Source of the DNA: Trema orientale
Taxonomy: Eukaryota > Streptophyta > Magnoliopsida > Rosales > Cannabaceae
NCBI GenBank assembly: GCA_002914845.1
Contig: JXTC01000043.1
Location: forward strand, 1,270,353-1,334,352
Length of the DNA stretch: 64,000 bases
Reading direction: 5' to 3'
Below the pieces are notes generated by a model. It was not told the DNA's origin and made no database searches. It was given only the letters and a program-made list of their open reading frames with translations. Made by a program: the position numbers and the translations under genes. This document shows positions 21,959 to 32,819 of the stretch, one piece after another. Each line of letters begins with the position of its first letter. Positions within the stretch are counted from its first letter, which is position 1.

Positions 21959-22595
21959 GCTATTAGTAGAGGTGTCAATTCGTGTCGACGGGTCGAGTTC
22001 GTGTCGGTTGAAGTCTAATATATACATAAATTATGTCAACCCGAACCCGACCCGTGACCCGTCGTGTCAGAAAACCATCAACACTAACCCGACCCGTACC
22101 TAAAACGGGTTGACCCGAACCTAACCCGCACAACCCGCTTTGGTGAATAACATCCAACTCACAACCCGATTTTGACCCGTCAACCCGTTTTTGACCCGCC
22201 AACCCGCTATGATCCGTATTTTTTTTACTTATATTTTCTTTTTCTAAGGCTATTATTGTCTCATTTTAAAATAAATAAATTAGGGGTAATTTATAAATAT
22301 AATTAATAACTTATAATCTCAAACACTTACATTGTACAAATTAAATATATCTATAATAATAGTCATAAACAAATTAAATAAAAAATATTTTTATAATTTA
22401 ATTATATATATATTTGTTGGCGGGTCAAGTTCGTGTCAAGCGGGTTGACCCGAACCCGACCCGTTTTTTCGTGTCAGACTGGTCGACCCGAACCCGACCC
22501 GCACCCTTTTTCTTCAACCCTAACCCGCAAAAAATCGTGTCGTGTTCGTGTCATGTCGTCGTGTCGTAACCCGAATTACCACCCCTAGCTATTAG
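21959..22595. mobile_element. hAT-type element (ACCCGAACCCGACCCG family) with 8-bp target duplication
   Basis: The element occupies 21967-22587 (621 bp). Termini are TAGAGGTGTCAATTCGTGTC and, reversed, TAGGGGTGGTAATTCGGGTT. Flanks 21959-21966 and 22588-22595 are both GCTATTAG. The paralogous block has a single GCTATTAG at 42050-42057, a perfect empty site, which proves insertion after the duplication. Both sub-terminal regions contain many copies of ACCCG/CGGGT in both orientations; the core is AT-rich. No transposase frame, so non-autonomous. Confidence 0.95.
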
Positions 22596-22852
22596 CTGAG
22601 CCTATAGAGTTTGAGCATCTTTTTTCCTTTATCAATTGCTTCATGTATGTTCTTTACAATCCCGACCATACACAAATATTTGGCTATTGTAAAGAGAGCT
22701 TTGGATTCTGTATAATAGGACTAAGCTCTCACGCAAATGGCACTTTTTTGCTTTTCTTTTAAAGAAATGCATATACATTTTAGCCAAAAGAAATGCATCT
22801 ACAGTCTTGATCTTATTTTTTTAGTTTTGGCACAAAGCTCAAACTCTACTTA

Positions 22853-23105
22853 AGTGGATGACCAATATTTTAAATTTAATTAAGTAAATATTCACTTTTT
22901 AAATTTTATAGTTAAATGTCCAGATATATATATTTTTACACTTGGTAAATAAACATATCTATCAATTTTAGTTACTGTGCTGAAATATACTATGTATATA
23001 TTTTTCATACTTGGTATATAAGCATATATACCGGACATTTTGCTATAACATTTGACAAAAGGACATTTATTTAAATTGGACCCAAAATTAGGTCATATTT
23101 TTATA
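22853..23105 (+). repeat. MITE-like repeat, TGGATGACCA family, copy 1
   Basis: Starts near AAGTGGATGACCAATATTTT and ends near AAATTAGGTCATATTTTTAT. Shared landmarks with 31362-31537 and with the reverse of 31905-32196 are TTTTATAGTTAAATGTCCAG, TTTTTACACTTGGTA, ATTTTAGTTACTGT and TTTGCTATAACATTTGA. It is absent from the paralogous block at 42 kb, so it is a separate insertion. Confidence 0.75.
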
Positions 23106-23511
23106 TGGCCCTTTACAACCCCACTTAAAAATCTGGACCATAGTGGAATATGGTCGACATCTTGCCCATTGCGATTCCTTCATTTTGCACTTTTCAACAT
23201 GATCCAAAATCTTCAGTTGGCATCGAGTTGGGTATAATTTTAGAATTCTAAAATTTTCACTTAAAAAAAATCTTAGTTTTGTAAAAGAATATAGTTTGTT
23301 ATTTTTCTCATCTCATTTTTGAAAAAATGTATTGAGACATTCCTCAAAATGAATTTATCCTCGTATTGTGAGTCAATGAATTCGGCATATGAGAAAGAGG
23401 TTGACAAAATGAGTGTTGCTAATATCCCTCAAACTAATTATATGCCAATTAATTGACTTTAAATTCTACACCACCAATTGTCCATTGTCATATATATATA
23501 TATATACACAT

Positions 23512-23746
23512 CCAATCCAGTAGGTTTTTTTTTTTTTTTTTACCTACACATAGGTATTATTTTGACCAATGAAATTTTTTTTAACACATGTTTTTATATT
23601 AAAAAATAAAAGAGAAAAAAATATTAATAATGCACGTCTTTTCATGCACCTCATTATAGCTATTGGATCACTTTTAGATGATGATCTAAGGACTAAAAAA
23701 AAATACCTACACAAAGGTAAAAAAAAAAAAATACTTTCTGGATTGG
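23512..23746. mobile_element. Complete 235-bp MITE inserted in a (TA)n tract
   Basis: Imperfect terminal inverted repeats of about 45 bp: CCAATCCAGTAGG plus poly(T) and TACCTACACATAGGTA on the left; CCAATCCAGAAAG plus poly(T) and TACCTTTGTGTAGGTA on the right (reversed). Both sides are flanked by TATATATA. It is absent at the paralogous site near 42565. Relatives lie at 18459-18578 and, more diverged, at about 62655-62895. Confidence 0.85.
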
Positions 23747-24793
23747 CAACCATATATATATTGGTTTTGTCGATCGAATTCTACTCCAATTATCAACTGT
23801 CTCTCGTTCCTACGGTTCTTTTCTTTTTTTTCCTTTTGGTTTTTTCAAGGATAAAAACTATAGGAAAAAAATTGGATAGAATTACATCCGATAAAATTAT
23901 TGGGATAAATTTATTGGGATAGAGTCTAATTTTCTAGCTAGAGTAAGAAATGGATAGAATTAATGGGAAGAGCACATTTTAGACGGTCCACATCCAAAAC
24001 TTCTTCTTTTTTAAAAATTTACATCCGATAAAATTTTAGTACCCTTATGCAGAGCTTCACACCGTCAAGTTGCAGAAGTAGTTTTTCTTTCTTTTCTTTT
24101 TTTTTTTTTTTTTTCTTTTTTCCAATTTGCTTCAAAATTCACGTACTTTAGGACTTCTTGCTGTCAACACTTGAAAGTTTGTACTCAAACGTCTTTGATT
24201 TTTAGATATCTTCACCGTCTACTTGAAAAAGAGTGAAGTTGATACAAATACGTGTGTGTATGTATATAGGAAGAGAGAAATAGAAAGATATACATATATT
24301 TGTGCGCGAGTATATACTCCGTAGAAAGTGCATATAAGATTCCGACATGAAGAAAAGTCTATATAGTTGGTTATAAGGAGATAAAGTTATGTATATGGTT
24401 GTGCACTGTTTTAATGAAACAGCAACAACAAGAGTCATTTCATTTTCTAGCGTTGAAGATAAATTAGCAAAAGAAGGAATAAAAAATTCAGCATCCAAAA
24501 AGGTTCTTATCTTTTTGCTAGATAACAGATAAGCATTTGAGGAGATAAGAAGAGGTTTTTTTGTTTATTCAGAGCTAGCTTCAACTTGATGAAAAAAGTA
24601 TAGAATATCTCTAAGAATCTATAGTGTTAATCCGATGAACTTTTGGATTAAGATTTTATATTCTGATCTCATAAGCCACTTTTTGCCAACTTTAAAGTGC
24701 TATCCATACTCGGAAAAATATCCAGCTAGTGAAGATATTTTTATAGGACCACTTAATTACTTTCAATGAGTTTTTTCAATACCTCCCAGCAGC

Positions 24794-24801
24794 TATAAAT
24801 A
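24794..24801 (+). promoter_or_regulatory. TATA box of the DUF761-like gene copy B
   Basis: TATAAATA at 24794-24801 lies 124 bp before ATG 24925, leaving a leader of roughly 95 bp. This upstream region is not present in copy A. Confidence 0.6.
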
Positions 24802-24924
24802 AAGACTTTGCTTCTAATTGTTGAATGCAAGTTAAGTTCTTCTTTGAATCTTCAAGCCAAAAAAAACAAAAAAAAAAAAGGAAAAAAAAAGAGGGATAGA
24901 AGTTCTCGAGTTGATCATCGATAT

Positions 24925-25167
24925 ATGGAGTCTAGTTATATGGTGGTCAGAAACAAAGGAGAGAGTAAATATAACAGCCATACGAAGAGGTCGAACGTGC
25001 CATCTTCAATTTCTCTTAGAGGGTCTTCGTTTGAGGATGTGTTTGTGGAATATGCAGCAAGCCAGAAGGTGTCAAACTCAAATGGCCACTACGCCGATGA
25101 TGAAACCATCGATGCCAGAGCTGCAAGCTATATCTCTTATGTCCAAGAACGGTTTAAGCGCTGCTAG
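24925..25167 (+). CDS. Small DUF761-like protein, copy B (80 aa)
   Basis: A single-exon gene from ATG 24925 (MESSYMVVRNKGES) to TAG 25165. The chosen ATG is the first after a TATA box with a normal leader spacing, and the conserved text of both copies begins with it. The frame is open upstream to 24808, but that part is Lys-rich leader sequence (AAAAAACAAAAAAA). The middle is Ser/Arg-rich (KRSNVPSSISLRGSSFEDVF), and the C-terminus DDETIDARAASYISYVQERF resembles the IDARAxxFI motif of the plant DUF761 family (small proteins of unknown biochemical role). No signal peptide or membrane segment. Its neighbour 1 kb downstream is the 3' end of the MADS gene on the opposite strand. The paralogue at 17203-17469 is frameshifted. 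Confidence 0.7.
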   Translation: MESSYMVVRNKGESKYNSHTKRSNVPSSISLRGSSFEDVFVEYAASQKVSNSNGHYADDETIDARAASYISYVQERFKRC

Positions 25168-26222
25168 TTAAGATTTATTATTTTTATTTTTAAGTTTTTT
25201 TGGGAAAGGGTGTCATTTGGGATGATGTAGTATGTCCCAATTCTCTATTTAGCAAAAATATAGTCTTGACTACACTTACTTAATTCAGCATTTAGCATGT
25301 TGCGTACTGTTAGTACTTGTATGCATGTCTGTTGTGTTGTGGAAGTTCAATGTTTCAGGTTATTATTTAGTAACAAATTTTCTTGCTTTTTGATGAGTAC
25401 TTTGTGTTGCTTTGTATCTGCTTTTTTTAATCAAGCTTCCTTTTTTTTTCTTTTATTTTTTTTCTGTGTTGGTGCTTTTATAATTCCATAGTCATGGAAT
25501 TTGTAACTGGGTTAAGCACGTACAGTGTGGAACTACTTAATTAATTGAAATGGAGTGGACAAGTCATGCTGGCCTGTATCTGCTAGCATATCCATGTCTT
25601 ATCCACAGAACATTCTTCCATATTACAACATCTCATACGAAAAAAGAGAATATTTTTGGATCATATATATATATTCATATATAAATAAAAATGTATATAT
25701 CCATATCTCTGGGAGGTAAAGCTAATATTGATCATAATAAATTATTATGGTCCTGCTACAGATCTAACATATACGTACAATCCATAAAAGCATACATAGA
25801 TATATATACACATTCATAATATTATAAATATCTAACCGCAGCACATAAGCACATATATACTTCTTTAGACAAACTGATTAAATGGTAGGATATCAATTTG
25901 GTGCCTGTCAATTGGCGACTAAAATCCAAAATACCTGCATTATTTCAAGATTTTATATCCTGCAATCAATTTAAGAATAGATCAACATATAATTAGGAAG
26001 TCTTGATAATTAAATGGACTTATTTAAGTTATATATCACCGGGGGTGAACCTTCAACTTATTACATGCTATATTTGTTATTTTTTTCTTTCTTTTTTTTT
26101 ATTTTTGCTAAAATTTATAAGGCATTTCACTTCAGTCAGGCTCAACTTGTGGGAATTAATTACTCAATCATATATACCTGGGATTGGGAAGATTATTGGG
26201 AAGATTGTATGCCAAAACCCTT

Positions 26223-28625
26223 TCATAATGTTGGATTGGTATCATCTTGCTGCTCTAGTAACTTAACCTTATTAAGAAGGAGATACACAAATGCATAAAT
26301 ATATGTATGTCAAACTCCAAAACAATATCAGAACTATGCATAAGAAAAGTGAGAACGTTCAACGTTTGAATACGGAGTATCTTTGCTTTTATTTACTTAT
26401 ATTTATTGTTATATTATTATCTTTAAAGTAATGAAGTGAGGCTGCACGAAGTTAACTAGGAATAGGAAGAGCAAATTAGAAATCTCACTTTTTTTTGGAG
26501 GCGTGTGTTCTCCTCTTGCAAGGCTCTACGCTGTATATATGTATTGAGTATCAAAAAAAAAATAAAGAAAAAGAATTTATTTAGTTTCCTCAAAAAACTT
26601 ACTTTCATTGATCATTATATAGCATATATATATATATATAGCAATTTTATCCCCATTTTTGTTTTATACTATACCCTTTTTGTTAATTTTCAATATGTTA
26701 GTGTGATCATCTTTTGGATTTTGTTTTAATTAAACAGCTCCTAGTGCCTTTGAATAGCTTAGACAAATGAAATGATAACTAGCACTAATATAAAACGTTT
26801 CCTATTAAGCAAACAATAAAAGAAGAAGAAACATGACAGGATGTTTCGAGCTATACTTTATAATAAGACCGTAATCATACTTTAGCAGTATTACGTACAT
26901 TGAACACTTAAGCAGGAAAACCCTCTTCCACTATAAACACTGGCCTGATGCATGTTTTAAGTCCTCACAACTAATAAACTAGATCTTGAAATAGCATGAA
27001 ATAACATATTATTACAACTGATTAGTACATGTAGATTTAAGTAATTCTTTGCAAATAATTAGGCAATTTCTGTAATCAGGCCATATATTATTTAGTATCT
27101 TACCCTTATTTTGAGGTAGTTGATGTGCTCCGAGATGATCCTTCTCTGTAGTCCACGCATCGTAATCATAATATTGACAAATATTAGAGGAAGTTTCTCT
27201 CATCAACTAAACTTTTTCAACTTAATTTAGAATTCGAAGTAACAAAATGGCTCCAGTACTATGTTTGGCCTCTTTTTGTAATATGTATATATAAAGGTTT
27301 AAGTCTTGCAATAAATTCATGTTCTATTACCTTCTTACAGCGGACACGTTCAACCCCAATCTTAAGTTGTCGCTCTAACTGTTTCAACTCTTTCATTCCC
27401 AACATTGATAGATCTTCACCAGCTAAGTTCCTATAAATTAGATTAATACTGATTACTATATAATATATGCTTATGAACCTTGCACAAAAACTAATTATAC
27501 AATATATGTATATCTATATGAGACAATGACTTCAGATGTACCTCAAATTTCCTTCCAAGTTTTCAGTTGATCTTTTCAGTTCTTCAATTTCTGTCTTCCA
27601 GAACTGCAAGCAGAAAATGTAACAGTCAGTATAATACTAAGTAATAAAGCAGGGAATAGCATGATTAAAATAGTACGGGCCTATAAAAGCTATGTCACCC
27701 CAATATTATCAGGACTAAGGTCAGAATTCTACAATTACCATTAAATCATGGCAGCCAACATTTTAAAAATTAATGAGGCCACTAATATGTTCATTTCTAT
27801 TTCATGATCAAGGATCAGGAAATCAAAATATGCCCATTAATTGACTATTATTCACCTAAAAAGAATTGAAGGGTATATCCAGTACTTTGCACAGAGCAGA
27901 GCAAGCATCAATCAATCATATATGTTCATTATACTTTTGTTTTTGTCACGTGTCACTTACTGCTGCACATCTTTATTAATCTTTCCCCTCTCTTGAAGTG
28001 AATGAATGACCATGATAGGATAGCCAAATAAATCATTCAAGACGCAACATATGCTTACTTTATCTTCAAGATTCTTTGCGAGGAGTACTAGTAGTACTGT
28101 AGAGCTATATAGATATGTCTTAAGAATATACTATTATTATATATACCTGCTAACCGTTACCCTGGTGAAAACCACAAATATACTGTATACATGCACATGT
28201 ATATACCTCTATGGTTCTAGTACGTTCGTTATCAGCCGATCCTGGCAATCCCATTTCACTCCTATATCTCACAATGCTCCTGTCCATGCTGAAGCACAAA
28301 GAAACAGATCATATACATACATATCTCTATATTTTACAAGTAATCTGAATATGTATATATAACAACACAAAAGGGCCCATGTATATATATTATATGTGCA
28401 AAAGAGCTAGTAGTAGTGGGAAAAGGGGTGGTGTTGAACTAACTCATGGCTGGCATATTGGTAGAGCTTCCCAGAAGGAGAGAAAATGATAAGAGCAACC
28501 TCAGCATCACAAAGTATGGAAAGCTCAAAAGCCTTCTTCAGAAGCCCATTTCGCCGCTTTGAGAAGGTCACTTGCCTGCTTGTTGGATTCTCTATTCTCT
28601 TCAGCTCCACTTTCCCTCGCCCCAT
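26223..28625 (-). CDS. MIKC-type MADS-box transcription factor, copy B (7 exons, 184 aa)
   Basis: A floral or developmental regulator that binds CArG-box DNA as a dimer in the nucleus. Exons: 28625-28444, 28288-28207, 27603-27542, 27430-27331, 27145-27104, 26530-26489 and 26267-26223. The lengths 182/82/62/100/42/42/45 match the canonical MIKC pattern and all phases agree. Residues 1-60 are the MADS domain ([40 protein letters not shown]); residue 62 onward reads [14 protein letters not shown]. The K-box includes [40 protein letters not shown] and [27 protein letters not shown]. The last exon gives only [14 protein letters not shown], so the C-domain is very short. I cannot assign the subfamily; the short tail and 7 exons recall FLC/MAF-like genes. 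A broken duplicate lies at 18847-20361. Confidence 0.88.
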
Positions 28626-28679
28626 AATAAGTACTCAACTAATAGAATAATACACTTGGTACTAGTACCTCCTATAATT

Positions 28680-28688
28680 CTATTTATA
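28680..28688 (-). promoter_or_regulatory. Possible TATA box of MADS copy B
   Basis: The minus strand reads TATAAATAG, 55 bp upstream of the MADS ATG at 28625. This implies a short leader of about 25 bp. Similar AT-rich strings are common here, so this is tentative. Confidence 0.4.
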
Positions 28689-28699
28689 ATATGAATAGA

Positions 28700-29370
28700 G
28701 GAAGACTAAATGCATCTCTATATATACACGGTGTTTGTTTTTTTCTATATATATAATATATATTTAAATATTGGGCCGCCAGGCTGGGAAAAAAGTAGTA
28801 TATGTAAGTCCATGCAAGTAAAATTGTGTTGATATTTGGTTCCAATATCTTAATAGGTATGATGAATTTTGCTAAAGAAAGATAGGAGGGAAATTAGAAG
28901 ATTTGCTGACTAGCTACAGTCCGAACCATATGACGCCAGTCTCAGATACGACAGCACTGCGCAATTTGCTTTTGAAATGATACCTTTCACTCTGTCATTA
29001 TTATCACACCAGGGCCAACAGTTCCTTACCTGTTAAGTGTTTGACCAACTTAACCTCCAGGCTTCATGTACGTATGTATGTATGTATGTATGTGTGCACA
29101 TATATATACACAAACGTATGTATTATGTCCGATGGGCGTATGCATGTATGAAAGAAGTTGATATATAGTTTATTAGCTCATATCTATATGTAGTGGGGCA
29201 TTTCTACATCCAACTTATGTGCCATATATGCTATAAAGTATGAAGTAATTATTATAATTATTATTTTTTTGTAGTTTATTATCTCGTATCAAAACAGATT
29301 TGGAAAAGCTTGTTTGCCAATATTGTTTGATGAGAAATCTTCATTATTCATTTCATTAAAATAAAAAAAA
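28700..29370. other. Upstream region of MADS copy B, no gene
   Basis: AT-rich sequence with a (GTAT)n-like tract near 29070-29090 and no coding frame. No copy-A counterpart was seen, since copy A stops inside intron 2. Confidence 0.5.
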
Positions 29371-29379
29371 CCCAAAATG

Positions 29380-29566
29380 AAACAAAAAAACTATATTTTG
29401 TCAAGTAAGGCCTCAGTTAATGAAGCATACTACTACCAAAACAAAACAAAAAAACTATATTTTGTCAAGCAAGGCCTCAGTTAATAAAGCATACTACTAC
29501 CAAAACAAAACAAAAAAACTATATTTTGTGAAGCAAGCCCTCAGTTAATCAAGCATACTACTTAAA
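29380..29566 (+). repeat. Tandem repeat, about three copies of a 64-bp unit
   Basis: CTATATTTTGT(C/G)AAG begins at 29391, 29455 and 29519, a spacing of exactly 64 bp. Units also share CCTCAGTTAAT and AGCATACTACTACCAAAAC. Only a few substitutions separate the copies, so the array is young. Confidence 0.92.
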
Positions 29567-30160
29567 ATAAGTCGAAACATTATTTAAAAAGGAAAGTAAT
29601 CTCCAAAGAAAAAGGAAAGTTAATACCAAGAAATAAAGAACATGTCAAACTTTTCTATTTTTGTTTACTAATGAAATTTTCTGATTCAAAATTAATAGTA
29701 CGATCCATGTGTTAAATTGTTAATATTGTTTTCAAATGTTTGTAAAATAAGACAGTAGTACTCACCAATAATTTTCTCACTCTTAATTGTCACCACACAA
29801 ATACATGCTTACATGAGTCGTGATTATTCATGCTCTGGTTACAAAGCTAGTAGACCAGAATGCTTATGCATATAGTCTAATAACCTTATATAAGCAGATC
29901 ATATATACAAAAATATATATACATATATATATATGTATGTACATATATAAATATTGGCAAGTTCACGAGGGCTCGACACGTCAAACCTAGATGAATGCAA
30001 AAGGAGTCTCAAGGGCCAATGGGAGTTTGACGCGACTCTAGTCTAGTTGATTGATTTATCTACCATCTTACTGTGTTGAGATTGGACTATAACGACTACT
30101 TTGTTAGCAAAAACGAAAAGTTTTCTTTATTGTGAATCCCATCAATGCGTTTTTGAATCA

Positions 30161-30360
30161 TCAAAATGAAGAAAGAGAAAAGAAAAAAATAATAAATGTG
30201 AACAAGGTCTTTGGGAGGATAGCTTTACAGAGAGTCACATAAGTCTTACTGTGCAATATAATTGGCTTTGTATGTGGGAAGGCCTGACATTGTGGAGACA
30301 TGATAAGTGTAGATATAAAGGACTTGCACCTCAGTTGCTGCCCCCACCACACCATAATAG
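30161..30360. other. Short frame near 30.2 kb, not recognised
   Basis: A 64-codon minus-strand frame without a family motif. A GGTTCAAACCTGGGACG string follows at 30360 on the plus strand; it resembles a pol III box B region but no complete SINE is visible. No gene is called. Confidence 0.3.
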
Positions 30361-30413
30361 GTTCAAACCTGGGACGTTAAATAAATTCCTCCTTTGATTC
30401 GACCATCCTAAGA

Positions 30414-30419
<6 letters not shown>

Positions 30420-30461
<42 letters not shown>
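30420..30461. repeat. (CT)n microsatellite
   Basis: About 20 uninterrupted CT dinucleotides at 30420-30461. Confidence 0.95.
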
Positions 30462-30462
<1 letters not shown>

Positions 30463-31361
30463 AATCACATAATTGTGGAGCGAAAGTAATTTGAATTACA
30501 GCCGTTACTTTATTTATTCATTTATTTTTCCTCAACTATCAATAAAATAAGTGAGGGGGCTAAATGTATTGTTTATACATGTCATATATGTTACATCATA
30601 ATTTGTAATTTTTAAACAAATTAATATATGTACATATATAAGAAGTACAGTAGTAAATGATATTATGTTATTTAATACCACAATTTTTAAAAAATGATGA
30701 GTTCCATCCCTGGATTTACAAGTTGCTTAACATAAAAAAATTATTTGGAAATAACTTGTTATCATAATTAGAATGAATAATAAATTGTGTGTAAGTACTT
30801 ATTTTTTTGGTAACAAATTAATTTACTCTTAGCATGACATTATATATTGAAAATTAAGATGTGACAAAGAGATTTATATTTTATTTTTTGACTTGACAAA
30901 AAGGTTTATTAGTCAAAATGTTAGTCGGAATAGAAAGCAATATTTGAAGTATATATAGGGTAGATAAACACTCTTCGATCTTGTCAATCTAGTGATATTG
31001 CACTCACCTAGTCTGAATGGAAGACGCAAAATATATGTAGTTTGTAACTTGGTCTGAAAGTAAACAATTTTTAAATAAATCGAATAAAATGCTTAAAGAT
31101 GTGATTTTTTTTTAAAAAAAAAAAAAAAAAAAACAACAAAGCTTTTCTAGTTTTTCTTACTAAAATTTCTTTTCAAAAAAGTTTTTTCTTTTTTTTGGGT
31201 TTAATATTTTCTGTTTGCCTCCACTCGAGGGTGAACCTTTTCTTTATTTGGGTTCTCAACTATGCCCTGATTTTTCAGTATGATTATTCAATGATTATAA
31301 ACATATTAATCAAAATAGTATATAAGCTCCGAGATGCGGTAGACTAATTAAATAAAGGGAA

Positions 31362-32196
31362 ATTTAGATGGATGACCAAGTATTTTATATTTAATTAAGT
31401 AGATGTCCATTTTTAAAATTTTATAGTTAAATGTCCAGGTATATATATTTTTACACTTGGTAGATAAACAAATCTACCTACCAATTTTAGTTACTGTACT
31501 GAAATGTATTAGGTATATAATTTTTTATACTTTGTATNAAAAAAAAAAAAAAACTTAATACATTGAATTGCATAATCAAGTATGATTCTTTAAGCAATAT
31601 AAGGATATATACTCAATTATATGGGCCAAGAATATTTTGTGCATGATTACAAGAGAAAAAACAAAACAACGAACAACGAACAAATCCAATGGGCCAAGGT
31701 GATGATTGAATTTCAAACTAATTCAATCTTTTTTTTTCTTTATTTTGTTTTTTACTTTTAGTTGAATGATCTATTATCGCACAACAATAAAGTCACTCTT
31801 CACCTTATGAAAACATCACCTTCCAATTTGTTTCTCTCAAAAAAATAAAATAAAATATGAAACTACTAATTTTCTCCCAATTGTTACATGTTTAAGGGGC
31901 TTATAGAAATGTGACCAAATTTTGGGCCTAATTTCAGTTTATGTCTCTTTATCAAATGTTATAGCAAAATGTCCAGTATATATGCTTATATACCACGTGT
32001 AAAATTTTATATACCAAGTATAAAAAATTATATACCCAGTACATTTCAGTATAGTAACTAAAATTGGTAGATATATATATGTGTATCTACCAAGTGTAAA
32101 AATATATATACCTAGACATTTAGTTATAAAATTTTAAAAATGGACATCTACTTAATCAAATTTAAAATACTGGTCATTCACCTAAATTTCTCAAAT
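31362..32196. repeat. Fold-back pair of the TGGATGACCA repeat family (copies 2 and 3)
   Basis: 31362-31537 (plus) and 31905-32196 (minus) are inverted copies of the repeat at 22853-23105. Shared text includes TTTTATAGTTAAATGTCCAG, TACACTTGGTAGATA and ACCAATTTTAGTTACTGTAC. Copy 2 ends at a single N (31538) and a poly(A) run, so it may be truncated by misassembly. The spacer 31555-31900 has no coding frame. Either two independent MITE insertions or a fold-back element. Confidence 0.75.
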
Positions 32197-32689
32197 TTTA
32201 ATTGGGGTTGAGAACATAATTGACTGTTGGGCTGGGCCTGCAACCAAAGAGGGCTTGACACGTTTGATCACTTTTGACAATTTTTAAAATTCTCTCTATA
32301 TTTTTTCTTGTAGGAATATAATCCCCACGATTCGAGGCTTTCGAGCCCTGCCTAACGGATTTGGTCTTGTGGGGGCAAAGCTGATCTCATTGTCAAGACC
32401 CAACTGCTCTACTTCTTATTTAATTATTTTTCTATTTTCCGACCCATTTTGTAGATAAGATGTGAATTATCAATTATCTCTTTGGATTTTACCGGTTTTA
32501 CTTTCTTGGTGGGACCATGAAGAAAAAATGGCATCAGGTACGGAGATTTTAAAAATAATGATAAAAATACAACTTCATGCTTATAATTACTTTCTCGTAC
32601 CGCCCAAGAAAAAATATTTTCGATTTATACAGTCTAAGACTCAAAAGAACTTTATTTATTTCAAAGTCGCATAGATAACTTTCAAACAA

Positions 32690-32740
32690 AAATTGGTCTA
32701 GTGGTTGGGCTATAATTGACTTACAAGGTTCAAACCCCCT
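32690..32740 (+). repeat. tRNA-like SINE head (tentative)
   Basis: TTGGTCTAGTGGTTGGGCT resembles a pol III box A, and 20 bp later GGTTCAAACCCC resembles box B. The body does not fold into a full tRNA by eye, and the poly(A) tail and target duplication were not located. Probably an old SINE relic. Confidence 0.3.
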
Positions 32741-32819
32741 TATCCTCAATTTATCTATTTTACGTCTTTTTTATTTATTTTCTTTTATTCATTTTTTTCT
32801 AAATTCATTTATTAAAACC

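Larger units (their letters stand above)
21820..23900. repeat. Duplicated segment C' (paralogue of about 41370-42700)
   Basis: Same-strand similarity to 41370-42700. Examples are TTCAATTAAGGACATTGAT, GTGGATTCTTGGGCA(T/C)TATTTTAACTTCAAG, CCTATAGAGTTTGAGCATCTTTTT, GAGTCAATGAATT(C/T)GGCATAT and TTTTCAAGGATAAAAA-like text. Relative to 41-42 kb it lacks roughly 540 bp holding a DUF3339 gene (junction about 21890-21915). It has gained three insertions (21967-22587, 22853-23105, 23512-23746). Confidence 0.85.

Noticed and set aside
21975..22202. 75-codon Gly/Val/Arg frame on the minus strand
   Set aside because: Produced by the CGGGT repeats inside the hAT-type element.
28050..28090. Possible extra MADS exon between exons 2 and 3 (conserved CTTCAAGATTCTTTGCGAGG)
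   Set aside because: Exons 2 and 3 join in phase without it, exon lengths are already canonical, and its frame contains a stop; similarity only reflects the duplication.
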